Below are positions 1-9,060 of a DNA stretch of 23,461 nt, one piece after another. The translations under genes and the position numbers were made by a program. The notes beneath the pieces were generated by a model that ran no database searches, was not told where the DNA came from, and saw only the letters and a program-made list of their open reading frames with translations. The DNA comes from Chara braunii (Eukaryota; Streptophyta; Charophyceae; Charales; Characeae). Position 1 is the stretch's first letter. Each line of letters starts with the position of its first letter. The stretch covers positions 124,921-148,381 of the forward strand of contig BFEA01000588.1 of assembly GCA_003427395.1 (NCBI GenBank). Direction: 5' to 3'.

Positions 1-223
1 GCGGGGCAGCGTGGGCGCGTGGCGCGCGCACGCGTGCGGCGGCCTTGACCTTGGCGCTTGCGTGCACCCGTGCATGGTGGCGCTCTCCTTTTTCGCCACG
101 TGTCAGTGTCTTCCCTGCCGCCGCACCGAAAAACGCCTGAAAATCCCGCTGTCGGGATTACACCGATCCCGCACCCACTGTTGCATGCGGGGGGAAGGGC
201 GGGTTGGAGCGGGGACCGTTCCC

Positions 224-235
224 GCTCTGATACCA
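224..235 (-). other. Primer-binding site (tRNA-iMet type) of LTR element D
   Basis: The minus strand reads TGGTATCAGAGC, the classic primer-binding site complementary to the 3' end of plant initiator tRNA-Met. It is followed on the minus strand by GGGAACGG and preceded by CACAC, so an LTR ending in CA lies one base away, at 237 and above. Internal leader or gag of this element would lie toward position 1 and beyond the window; 1-223 is GC-rich and shows no recognisable gag. The 12-base match and the adjacent CA make chance unlikely. Confidence 0.8.
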
Positions 236-487
236 GTGTGCCGGACCCGCCGGGATGGCGGTCCGACAGGATGGAGGAGAAGGGTAGACGAAGGAGGAGA
301 CAGAGATGGAGCTGGAAGGGACAGCGCAACTCCGACGCAAACTCCACATGCACGTACTCCAAGATCTGCCAAAGTGAAGAATACCGAAAAACAGACAACT
401 GCTGGGGTATACCCCCAGCGGACTGACTGACTGGACTGGACTGGACTGGTACCGACAGTGGTACCGAGCAGGACTAGGACAGCACAC

Positions 488-525
488 GGCCTGTGGGGTC
501 AGGCCACGGCCTGGTCCCACAGGCC
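488..525. repeat. Long GC-rich inverted repeat in LTR D
   Basis: Arms GGCCTGTGGG (488-497) and CCCACAGGCC (516-525) enclose a second perfect pair CAGGCC (500-505) and GGCCTG (508-513), separated only by a GT/GT mismatch and a 2-base loop. This gives 16 base pairs of stem in 38 bases. Confidence 0.85.
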
Positions 526-548
526 GAACTGGGCAAATAGCCAAATAG

Positions 549-569
549 GCCCTGGCTTTAGGCCAGGGC
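549..569. repeat. Second hairpin in LTR D
   Basis: GCCCTGGC (549-556) and GCCAGGGC (562-569) form a perfect 8-bp stem with a TTTAG loop, 23 bases after the first hairpin. Confidence 0.8.
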
Positions 570-1043
570 AGATGAAGGCCCGTTGCAAATGGAGTCCTTC
601 CCTCTATGAGAGCTAAGGGGACCCCAATGAACCTCTCAACTACCTCTAGAGCCAAGGAGGCATGTCGGAGCCCCTCCTTAGGCCGGTGCCACTCTCCCCA
701 GCCTCTTGAGTTTCTATCCCTAGCCTCCACCCTACCTACACTCTCTAAAGTAGTACTGCAACACCCCTTTTGCAATCCGGTTTGGCCTAGGGGTCTACCG
801 ACGACACTTTGGCCATGTCTAATTGCCTCAATCAGATGTGAGTGGGGCGGCCAACCTTCCTTCCTTAAGTAGGTGGCCCGTCACACCTTGGGCAGCCCAC
901 GGCCCCTCTTATGTGCCCTAAATGGCCCGAGGCACTCCCAAGGCCTCTCCTTGCTCCCTCGGGCCTTAAAGGCACGTCTGCTAGCCTTTTGGGGAGCACT
1001 TGGACGTAGGGAGCAAGTATGAGTTGAGCTGCAGCCTCCCTCT

Positions 1044-1052
1044 CTTATATAG
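1044..1052 (-). promoter_or_regulatory. TATA box of LTR D
   Basis: The minus strand reads CTATATAAG, a strong plant TATA box, in the expected orientation relative to the primer-binding site at 224-235. Transcription would start near 1015 and run toward lower coordinates, giving a long R/U5 of about 780 bases. Confidence 0.55.
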
Positions 1053-1514
1053 GTTGTCTTCCCTTCCAAGAGCAACCTTTGGGACTCCCACAAAAGGTTA
1101 TGGGAGTTCCACAGTGCTTCTCAAGGCTCTAAGCACAACATACCTCAAGAGTGTTTACTTTTGAGGTGTGATCTCGTCCTTTGATCAATTCCTAGGGCCA
1201 GATCTTGTCCGAGATAAAGGCTAGAGGCCTTGATGCAAGTTAGAGCCCTTAGGGCTCCAGCTCACATTTCAAGTGTATCTACCTCAAATTTTGGTTGGAT
1301 GCACTTTTCTTTTCTTTTCTTTTCTTTTATTTTCTTTGTTTTATCTCAATTTTTGGTATTATTCTATAATTGTTCGTTGTGAGTTGGCACCACCACAATG
1401 CTCCTTTTTCTTTTTCTCTCTTTACTTTATTCGGGATATTTGAGAGATAATGTTATTAGGGCCATATCTCTAGCTTCGGATTTTCCTCCATGAAATCTGG
1501 AATATCCAGCCTAG

Positions 1515-2045
1515 GTAGAGACTTGTCAGTCCCTATATTGCCAGTCCCAACTGGTCAGCCACCTCATTGCTCCCTTTTCTCCCTTTTTGTCTCACTCTCC
1601 CTCCTTTTTCTCTCCTTTTTCTTTTTTTTTCTTTTATTTCAGTTGTGACAAGTGTCAAACTGTTGTGCACCCTCTTTCTAGGCCTTAGGGCCTAATTCAA
1701 GGCCAGGTTCATGGCTGGTACTTGGCCGTCATATCTCGGATTCCAACAATGGCACCCCTATGCTCCTAGGGGGCTCCACTTTGCCTCCGTTTGTCCAATT
1801 TTGAGCCCCTTTTGCTCCGATTTTCTAAGGACAACCTTTTTCTCATGTTGAGCCTCTTGAGGCTCTATTTTCTCATGCCTAGCTAGTCCGAGATATTTCG
1901 GACTATTGGGCAGTCTTCCCAACATCATTATTTTACTTTCCTTTCTCCCCATGACTCTCCCACTTGCCGCCACTAGTGCTTGCACCAGTGGTGCTAATAT
2001 TTTCCATCGTCTAGATCTTTGATCTCGACGGTGCCGTTTGCTTGC
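1515..2045 (+). repeat. Copy I of a dispersed direct duplication
   Basis: Four landmarks occur in the same order and with near-constant offset in copy II: a CAGTCCCTA block (about 1527), a TATCTCGGA motif (1731), a TCCGA hairpin (1884-1905), and CACTAGTGCTTGCA with GGTGCTAATATT and CGACGGTGC (from about 1971). Offsets of the last three to copy II are about 1656-1658 bases. Confidence 0.75.
1884..1905. repeat. Hairpin, copy I
   Basis: TAGTCCGA and TCGGACTA form a perfect 8-bp stem around a 6-base GATATT loop. Confidence 0.8.
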
Positions 2046-2625
2046 ACAATTATCCTTGATCTCGACATGCCTCCTTGCTTGCTCATGGTTCCCTTGGGAC
2101 ATCCCAAGTCCCCGTCACTCTCCTCCATACTAGTTTCATTTTCTTGTCCCGCCGACGCGTGTTCCGTTTTTCGATTTTTATTATTTGGACCCACTTGGTC
2201 CACGACAACATTCCAGACGCTGTCCCATTTTTATTTTTGGGGTCCCTTGCCCTTGGTGGTCCCATCATCTTTACATGTGTGCCGATTTTTCTAGGCCTTG
2301 AGATCTCATCTCACGGTTGCCGTTTACCGTCGTTACTTGCCCCATGCCGAAATTGCTTCTCTCTAGCGTTCCGGGCTTGCCGTGGCTCATTTTTCCTTAG
2401 CCTAGGCATCCCCATGCAGTCCGTTATTTCTCAGACTGCAGTCATGGCCATCTTTCTAGTCCCACAGCCCCACAACTTGCCCCATGCTAAAAGAAAATGC
2501 AGCGTTAAATTTCTAAGTGCATCCGGGCTCAATATTGGTTCCGAATGCACAAAAAAAACATGTGTTTTCCCTCCCCCATGCAGTCCGTTGTAACTCGGAC
2601 TGCAATAGGGGTCAATTTCCCATGC

Positions 2626-2731
2626 CCGATGCCCTACAACTAGCCCCTACTCAAAAGAAAAAGAAACGGCCAATGCAATTGTCCGATGCCCTACAACTAG
2701 CCCCTACTCAAAAGAAAAAGAAATGGCCAAT
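2626..2731 (+). repeat. 57-bp-period tandem duplication
   Basis: A 49-base sequence beginning CCGATGCCCTACAACTAG recurs at 2626-2674 and 2683-2731 with a single visible difference (C to T in AAACGG/AAATGG). The near identity shows a recent duplication compared with the other repeats of this region. Confidence 0.9.
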
Positions 2732-3003
2732 CCCCAATTGCATCCGGACTCGATTTTGGCTCCGGATGCACCTAAAACATGTGTTTCTTCTCATGCATGT
2801 AATCCGTTTTATTCCGGTTGCATGGGGCCTTGATTTTCTTTGATTTTCCTCGCAAAATTCAAAGAAAATCAAAGTCCTTTGTAACTGCCATATTCGAGAA
2901 TGAATCTGGTCACGGATGAATCTCCCCATTGTCGTTTTGACCGTTAAGGCATTTTTCTCTTTTCTTTCCTTTTCTCTTTTCTTTTCTTTTCTTTTTCCTC
3001 CTT

Positions 3004-3141
3004 TCTTGGACAGTAGGGACTTGCCAGTCCCTACTAACGGCCAACTCACTCATTCCCTCTCACCTCCCATTTTTCTTTTTTCTTTTTCTTTTCTCTTTTG
3101 CATGCCAAGTGTGAACTAACCATTAAGGTCTTTTTCTTTGT

Positions 3142-3177
<36 letters not shown>

Positions 3178-3330
3178 TTTTTTTTTTTTTCCCTCCTTTT
3201 TCTTGGACAGTAGGGACTTGTCAGTCCCTACTAACGGTCAGCTCACTCATTCCCTCTCACCTCCCATTTTTCTTTTTTTTCTTTTTCTTTTCTCTTTTGC
3301 ATGCCAAGTGTCAACTAGTCGTTAAGGCCC
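3004..3330 (+). repeat. 197-bp-period tandem duplication
   Basis: Copy 1 (3004-3130) and copy 2 (3201-3330) both run from TCTTGGACAGTAGGGACTTG through CCCTACTAACGG, CTCACTCATTCCCTCTCACC and GCATGCCAAGTGT to a TTAAGG block. A more diverged third copy sits near 1515-1670. T-rich tracts separate the copies. Confidence 0.9.
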
Positions 3331-3700
3331 TTTTTTTGGCTCTTCTTCTTAGTTTTGGCCCTTCCCATCCTCAAGGGTCAATTCGTTATATCTCGGACTG
3401 TAATAATGGCCTTGTCATGCCCATGGGAGGTTCCTCTCACTCCTATCTTTCTCCCATAATGGCCCCTCCTACTCCGATTTTCACCCGGGGGCCTATTTTT
3501 CACACGGGGTATCATTTGACTCCATTTTCTTGAGGGAGGCTAATCCGAGATTTTTCGGATTGCTCCCATGCCTCCCACTTCAGTTTTCTTTACTTTTTCT
3601 TTTCCTTTTGACCTTCCCGTTTGCTACCACTAGTGCTTGCACTAGTGGTGCTAATATTCTTGGTTGTCAAGATGTCGATCTTGACGGTGCACCTTGCCCT
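3195..3700 (+). repeat. Copy II of the dispersed direct duplication
   Basis: Carries the same ordered landmarks as copy I: CAGTCCCTA (about 3222), TATCTCGGA (3387), a TCCGA hairpin (3542-3561), then CACTAGTGCTTGCA and GGTGCTAATATT (from about 3629). Intervening DNA is diverged, so the duplication is old or under patchy constraint. Confidence 0.75.
3542..3561. repeat. Hairpin, copy II
   Basis: AATCCGA and TCGGATT form a perfect 7-bp stem with a GATTTT loop. Compared with copy I the second base pair has changed from G-C to A-T on both arms. Confidence 0.8.
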
Positions 3701-3758
3701 TATTATTTTCCCTCATACGGTGCCGTCGTTTCTTCTTGGGACTTTCACATGTCCCCGC

Positions 3759-3913
3759 CACTTGTCCCGTCGGTGGTCCCCGGTACTTAGTTCCGCCAGT
3801 GGTCCCCGACACTTAGTCCCGTCGGTGGTCCCCGACACTTAGTCCCGCCGGTGGTCCCCGACACTTAGTCCCGCCAACGGTCCCCGACACTTAGTCCCGC
3901 CGACGGTCCTCGG
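3759..3913 (+). repeat. 26-bp minisatellite, about six copies
   Basis: Six units of the form CACTTAGTCCCGCCGGTGG plus TCCCCGA run head to tail: 3759-3783 (25 bases), 3784-3809, 3810-3835, 3836-3861, 3862-3887 and 3888-3913. Differences cluster in the CCGCCGGTGG part. Confidence 0.92.
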
Positions 3914-4484
3914 CACATTTCGCCCCGGATGCCATTATTTTTACTTAGTCTTACGTGGCCCCCGGGTGCCTTTCCCCGAGGTGTCCCACGTCCCTTGGGC
4001 GTTTTGCTGCCCCATGGTGACCCCTCTCCCTTGTCTTTTCTTGCGCCTTGTGCACGCCGATTTCTTTGGTCGTGGGCCTCCGCTCCGAGGCTCCCGTAGG
4101 TGGCCCCCACGTTGGCCCCTCATTCTCTAGCTTCCTACGGCCCCGGGGTCATCCATCTCTCAACTTCCTCATTCTTTTATCACTGTCGTGCTGCATTTGC
4201 TGGTTCAAGGGCCCTTTGGCCTTAGTCTTATTGTATTCCAACGGCCCTCCCGGCCTCGTTCTTCGTCCTATATGCCCCTACTCTTGCGCTTATTCTCGTG
4301 TCGTTGCTGGTTTTCTCCTCTGCGGTTTTCTCCCCAGGGCATTACTCCCTCCTGCGGCCTATCCCTTTGTATTTTCTCTCTCTTGCCTCCTCACTCCAGA
4401 TTTCTCTGATGTGCACAGTTCGTCCATATTCAGTCTCTCGAGTGATGGGAAGTTATTCGGGACCCACCAGTCCCGACAACGTGA

Positions 4485-5569
4485 GATGATGATCCACGTA
4501 GGCACAGAGATGAAAGTGAGGATGAAAAACACAGAGCGATTCTGCATAGGCGCTATAGAGGGCGCCAAATTGGCAGCTCCAAAGGAGGATGAAGCGCGTC
4601 CCCGTAGAGATCCAGTCAAAGTTAAGTTCCCTGATTCGTACAGTGGGAAGAAAGGGGAAAACTTTGACAATTGGGAGGCGAACATTAACTCTTACGTTCA
4701 CCTCCAGAAGATCTTGCCTGAGGAGCAAGTTCTTATTGCTTTCCATGCCCTCAAGGACGAAGGAGCAAGCCTCGCCTGATCACTCGCTCGTGCAACCAAG
4801 TGCGAAGATAATATGGTAGCTTACTCCATGATCACCCCCCCTGAACGAACTCTTTAAGTTGCTTCGTGAGAGATTTGCCGACGCCATTAGGGGAATTAGA
4901 GCCTCTGACAAACTCCAAACCGTCCACTCTCGTCAGTGGAAGAGTGTCAGGACACTCAAGGGAGTTATGGACGAGGTAGTTGCCGTCCCTGGCCATGGGG
5001 TCACTGAGACCCAATTGGTACAATTATTCTATCGTGCCATGCTCGAGCCTTTGGGTGGGTTTTTCTTTGAGAAGAGCAAGGAGTCTACTATGACCTATGA
5101 TACCCTGAGTAGGGAAGTAGTGACTTTTGAAGCCCAGTCCATGCCAGCTTCTACCTTCTGGCACAAAGATTTGGACAACGGGCAAAAATCGAAGGGTCGT
5201 ACCATCTCTGGCCACGTCAGAGCCAAGGATCATTTGATCCTTATTTTAGATGACGGTGATATGGAAGAGGTCTCATATATGTGGGGCCTAGAGGAGGAGG
5301 ACAATGGCAATGGTCAGGGAAGGACTTATGCTATTGTCGCGGCTGGAGGGAGGCCGCAAGGAAGGGGAGGAGGCCGGGGCCAAGGGGGCCGGACCTTTGG
5401 TGGTCGGGGACAGGGCGATCAGGGGGTTGGCGGCGAGGAAACCGGCAAGAGGGAGACAGGGGTCAAGGTCCCCTGCAAAATCGCTCTCGTTTCAACTAAT
5501 CACCTCCCAGAAGGGGTGAACGGCACCCTGGCTTGCCACAAGGCAGAGCCTGGGAAGAGCCAGGCTTAA
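4485..5569 (+). pseudogene. gag: Gag (capsid region) of element A, frameshifted
   Basis: Two adjacent open frames encode a Ty3/Gypsy Gag. The first (to 4779) carries KFPDSYSGKKGENFDNWEAN, similar to the conserved capsid start of plant Gypsy Gags. The second (4859-5569) carries LLRERFADAIRG and SRQWKS and ends in a Gly/Arg-rich tail (GRPQGRGGGRGQGG), typical before the nucleocapsid. The frame changes between them, apparently at a run of C near 4837. The native start is uncertain; the first ATGs near 4485 are plausible. Gag would assemble the virus-like particle. Downstream, the zinc knuckle is in a third frame, so no continuous Gag can be made. Confidence 0.85.
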
Positions 5570-5607
5570 AACAGACAGTGTGGCAGAGGAGAATAGACCA
5601 GGATCAG

Positions 5608-5649
5608 TGTATTTGTTGCGGTGATCTGGGGCATATCATTAAATACTGC
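5608..5649 (+). pseudogene. gag: CCHC zinc knuckle of Gag (nucleocapsid)
   Basis: The frame starting at 5608 reads CICCGDLGHIIKYC, a perfect C-X2-C-X4-H-X4-C retroviral zinc knuckle used to bind element RNA. It is out of frame with the Gag segment before it and meets a stop about 8 codons later. Confidence 0.88.
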
Positions 5650-5669
5650 CCCAAATATAGAGATGCCCG

Positions 5670-5974
5670 GTGAGTTGTTGCACAGGCAGCAAAAGGCAAC
5701 TGCCGGTCGGGGTCGCAACTGCCCTTACCCCTAGACCATGTGGAGAAGAGTGCGCACACCATAGACAAACTCCCAAACCACATGTGTCTATGGCAGAGGT
5801 TGATGGCCAGTGTCTAGGTAGTTGTCGAGAGACTGCTTATATTAGAATCTCTCTAGGCACTTCCCTCACAAGTCTGGCAGAGGAGTTGAAGGAGAGGATG
5901 TTGGTCTGGGCCAAGATGAAAAAAGATGGTAAGGGACAACTAGTTTTAGTAGATGTAGAGGTTTTAGAGGCAGG
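5670..5974 (+). pseudogene. Gag-Pol linker of element A
   Basis: An open frame with no strong domain joins the zinc knuckle to the protease. Its end (QLVLVDVEVLEAG) looks like the strand that normally precedes a Gypsy protease active site, but it runs into a stop at 5988-5990, while the protease continues in another frame. The shift lies in a G-rich run near 5970-5982. Confidence 0.6.
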
Positions 5975-6360
5975 GTGGGGGCCCTTATAGACAGTGGGGC
6001 TACTCGTAGCTATATCAGCCGCAAAGCGCTGCAGAAACGGAAGCTAAATCTGAAAGTCCAAAAGCTAGAAGAGCCTATAGTCAGTATCCTCGCAGACAAT
6101 CTCACTATGCGACTCAAGGATTACGTCAAGGGAGTCCAGACATATTTTCACCTAGAGAAAGATGGGAAGGTAGTGAGAGTTCTCCATTCCCCGACTCTCC
6201 TCGTAGAGGACAACCTCCCATTTCATATGGTCCTGGGAATGGACTGGGGAGAGGCAGTGGGGGCCACACTCCATTTGAGAGAGCACGAGTGTAGGCTCCC
6301 TGGTCCATCAGGTGAAGTTAAGACTGCTCGCCTGTTCCATGCGTCAGGAGTAGATAACCC
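5975..6360 (+). pseudogene. pro: Aspartic protease of element A
   Basis: The open frame 5975-6643 starts with ALIDSGATRSYIS, the DSGA active site of retroviral-type aspartic proteases, and has VLGMDW about 80 residues later, the second hallmark of the Gypsy protease fold. The active-site triad is intact, so this is one of the better preserved parts of A. It would cleave the Gag-Pol polyprotein. It reads on in frame into the RT linker. There is no start codon of its own; expression would depend on the broken upstream frame. Confidence 0.88.
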
Positions 6361-6449
6361 TCTGGCACACTGTTGTCTCAGCGCTCCCACGTTCGCGCGA
6401 TTAGTGAAGAAGGAGCAATTAGAAAAACAAGTTTTTGTGGCCTATGTTA

Positions 6450-7215
6450 GACCTCTCATTGAGCCTAAGGAAGAGGAACCCACTAATCCAATTATTGCCA
6501 AGCTGCTGGAAGAATATGTAGACTTGTCTGAGCCGCCTACAGGAGTGGTACCGCGGCCAATCCAGCATCGCATTGAGATAGAGCCTGGCAGTAGGACTCC
6601 TAAGGAAGCCATCTATAGAATGTCCCCAAGGGAGCTAGAGTAGTTGCGCAATGAGTTAGTTGAGCTCCGTGAGAAGGGTTGGATTAGGCCCAATTCATCT
6701 CCGTTTGTCCCCAAGAAGGAGGGAGAGCTTCGAATGTGCATTGACTATAGGGGCCTTAATGCCGTCACAGTAAAGAATGCAGAACCACTGCCCCGTATAA
6801 ATGATCTGTTAAATCGGGTGCAGGGCTGCAAGTACTTCTCTAAGATAAATTTGAAATCTGGCTATCATCAGATAGAGGTGCATCCTGATTATCAGTAAAA
6901 GACGACATTCAGGACTAGATATTGGCACTACGAGTTTATCGTGATGCCCTTTGAACTAACCAATGCACCAACCACGTTCCAGCGTTGTATGAACGATTTG
7001 TTTAGGCCGTGGTTAGATAGATTTGTACTTGTGCATCTAAATGGCATTCTAGTATTTAGCAAGACTCTCCAGGAGCACGAGGCTCATCTGAGGTAGGTTT
7101 TGGAGAAGCTGAGAGAGGCTGACTTCAAGATCGACGTAAAGAAGTGTGAGTGGGCCAAAACACAAGTTTCGTACTTGAGCCACGTTCTAGATGAGATGGC
7201 ATTAAGACTGAGGAC
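6450..7215 (+). pseudogene. pol: Reverse transcriptase of element A, catalytically dead
   Basis: The RT is readable from LIEPKEEEPTN through [33 protein letters not shown] and CEWAKTQVSYL. Key residues are lost: the FSKID aspartate is Asn, and the YxDD box reads HLNG at 7034-7045, so both catalytic aspartates of that box are gone. FGLTNAP has become FELTNAP. Stops occur at 6641-6643 (TAG), 6896-6898 (TAA) and 7094-7096 (TAG), and a single-base loss near 7198-7200 shifts the frame. Most changes are transitions. Confidence 0.9.
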
Positions 7216-7249
7216 AACAAGATAGTTGCGATTAGAGACTGGTCGACTC

Positions 7250-7878
7250 CTCGCTCGTTAACAGAGTTGCGATCGTTCTTAGGCCTAGCAAACTACTATA
7301 GAAAAATTGTGAGGAACTTCTCTACCATCGCTGCACCCCTTCGCAAATTGCTAAAGAAAGAAGCGATCTGGGAGTGGGATCGAGATTGTACATCAACCTT
7401 AAAGAAGTTAAAGCGGGACTTGATAAAGTATCCAGTCCTCAAAGTAGCCAATCCATCTTTACCTTCTGTTCTCACTACCGATGCAAGTCAATACGGTATA
7501 GGTGTTGTATTACAGCAAGATGATGGCAATGGGTATAGACCCGTACAATTCATGTCTGCTAGAATGCCTTCAGAGAAGGTAGAGACATCTACCTATGAGA
7601 GGGAACTCTACGCTCTCAGGCAAGTGTTAGACCACTGGAAGCATTACTTGCTTGGGAGGCACTTCAAAGTCTACGCATACCACAAGACACTGAGGTGGCT
7701 GAAGACTCAGGCCAAGATGACACCTAAGCTTACTAGGTGGGCCGCAGAGATAGACCAGTCTGACTTTGAGCTCAAACCTGTCAAAGGAAAGTATAATGTA
7801 GTTGCGGATGCTTTAAGTAGGAGAGCAGACTACTTTGGAGCAATAGTACATTATAAGGTCAAGGAAGCATATCCATAG
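7250..7878 (+). pseudogene. pol: RT connection and RNase H of element A
   Basis: The frame 7267-7878 begins with [13 protein letters not shown], the standard end of Gypsy RT, and continues into RNase H with [19 protein letters not shown] and [10 protein letters not shown]. The third acidic motif, normally TDHK, reads AYHK, so that aspartate is lost. RNase H would degrade the RNA of the RNA-DNA hybrid during replication. It ends at a TAG (7876-7878), after which DPIYSDLLKRV continues in the same frame, so this is a nonsense mutation and not the native end. Confidence 0.88.
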
Positions 7879-9060
7879 GACCCCATTTATAGTGACCTCC
7901 TCAAGAGAGTTAAGGAGGCCCCAGAGACTGAACCAGATTACCGCACTACTGATGGGTTGTTATTTGAGAAGACTAATGTAGTCGATCTTCTGTGTGTTCC
8001 CAACAGTGAAGAGATCCGTAGCTTGATTTTAGGGGAATGCCACAATACAGAGGGACACTTTGGTTGGCAAAAAAAGATATTAGCCAACCTTATTCGCGTG
8101 TATACATGGCCTGGCATGAAGGCTGACTGCATACAGTACGTACGCAGTTGTAAGGTGTGCCAAAGGAATAAGACGACTACGCGAGCACCTCTTGGTCTTC
8201 TCAAACGCTTGCCTATTCCTGGAGGACCCGGAGATTCTGTATCCATTGACTTCATGGATGTTGGGGTCAAGAGTAGGCATGGCAAGATCCAAGTCATGGG
8301 TGTAGTTGATAGGTGCAGTTTTTGTTTCTTTGCCTTCAGAGGCACGTACAGATTTGGTATAGAGAAGTTCTTCGATCATTGGGTCAGTGAGCATGGTCTT
8401 CCGCTGTCGATAGTTAGTGACAGAGATACTAGGTTCACTAGTCATAACTGGTAGGAATTGACGAGTCTACGACTCAAGCTGTTAATGTCGTCCGACCGTC
8501 ATCCAGAGACTAACGGTTAGACTGAACAGATGAACAAAATCCTGCAACAAGTTCTTAGGATGTACATTAGACCCGATCAAGCTAACTAGGATGAGATGCT
8601 CCCAAAGGTAGCCAGCTCATATAACAACAGCGTGCATCTAGCAACTTGTCGCACTCCCAACGAACTACATAAGTCCTTTGGACCGCGTAGACCGTTTGAA
8701 GGACTGAACCGGGATCAGATCCAAAGGCTACCGCCCGGTACGAGGGAGTTTGCGCTACAGCACGAGAAAGAGATTGCTACCGTAGTAGAGAGCCTCGGAA
8801 AGGCCCAACACAAGATGATAGAACAAGCTAACAGAGACCATCGCCCATCACAGTTCCAAGTAGGCGACTTAGTCTGGTTCAAATCAAAGGAGTTTGCTCC
8901 TGAGGAGAACATCTCGCAGAAGCTATTGCCTGCATATAGAGGACCGTGGCCAGTCCTAGAAGTCAAGGGTGGAGAAGATGGGCCGTCCTACACGGAAGAG
9001 ATCCCAGCACACCTCCATACATATCCAGTTTTTCACGCGTCAAAGTTGTTACCTTGCACG
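7879..9060 (+). pseudogene. pol: Integrase of element A with three in-frame stops
   Basis: In one frame the segment shows the zinc-binding domain (HNTEGH then CKVC), the catalytic core with SIDFMDV and SDRDTRF, and the HPETNG motif before the catalytic Glu, then a GPY/F-type module (LLPAYRGPWPVLEVKGG) and YPVFHASKL. Stops lie at 8452-8454, 8518-8520 and 8587-8589, all TAG. The second sits just before the Thr-Glu that supplies the catalytic Glu and is shared with copy C. No frameshift is needed across this domain, so the damage is nearly all point mutation. Confidence 0.9.

Larger units (their letters stand above)
237..1140 (-). mobile_element. 5' LTR of element D (minus strand), outer boundary uncertain
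   Basis: The segment next to the primer-binding site should be the LTR of a minus-strand retroelement. It contains a TATA box (1044-1052), two strong hairpins (488-525, 549-569) and no coding frame with family similarity. The 3' edge (237, ending CA) is well placed. The 5' edge is not: a TGTTGTGC start at 1139 is possible but would leave a U3 of only about 90 bases before the TATA box, so the true LTR probably extends further into the pyrimidine-rich DNA. Confidence 0.6.
1241..4480. other. 3.2-kb pyrimidine-rich non-coding region upstream of element A
   Basis: No frame here has protein-family similarity. The plus strand is rich in T/C tracts, including TTTTC repeats near 1305-1330 and long T runs at 3148-3190. 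The region is built from repeated blocks listed separately: a 1.66-kb-spaced duplication, a 197-bp duplication, a 57-bp duplication, a 26-bp minisatellite and a recurring 30-base motif. It lies directly before the gag of element A, so it may be A's 5' LTR or leader, but it does not visibly match the tail of A after 9919. No primer-binding site for A was found. Confidence 0.6.

Noticed and set aside
158-775. Minus-strand frame of 205 codons
   Set aside because: It overlaps the primer-binding site and LTR D, has no family motif and is rich in Ser/Pro/Arg as expected from GC-rich non-coding DNA.
3004-3330. CRISPR-like repeat-spacer arrangement
   Set aside because: Only two copies, separated by poly-T, in a eukaryotic retroelement setting; it is a simple duplication.
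2916-3533. Phe-rich plus-strand frames
   Set aside because: They arise from T-rich tracts and a duplicated non-coding block, not from a membrane protein.
4048-4484. N-terminal extension of the first gag frame
   Set aside because: The segment is hydrophobic and Cys/Leu-rich with no Gag similarity. Similarity starts only after about 4485, so it is leader DNA that happens to be open.
5281-5519. Gly/Arg-rich alternate frames
   Set aside because: Shadows of the Gly/Arg-rich Gag tail in the frame 4859-5569.
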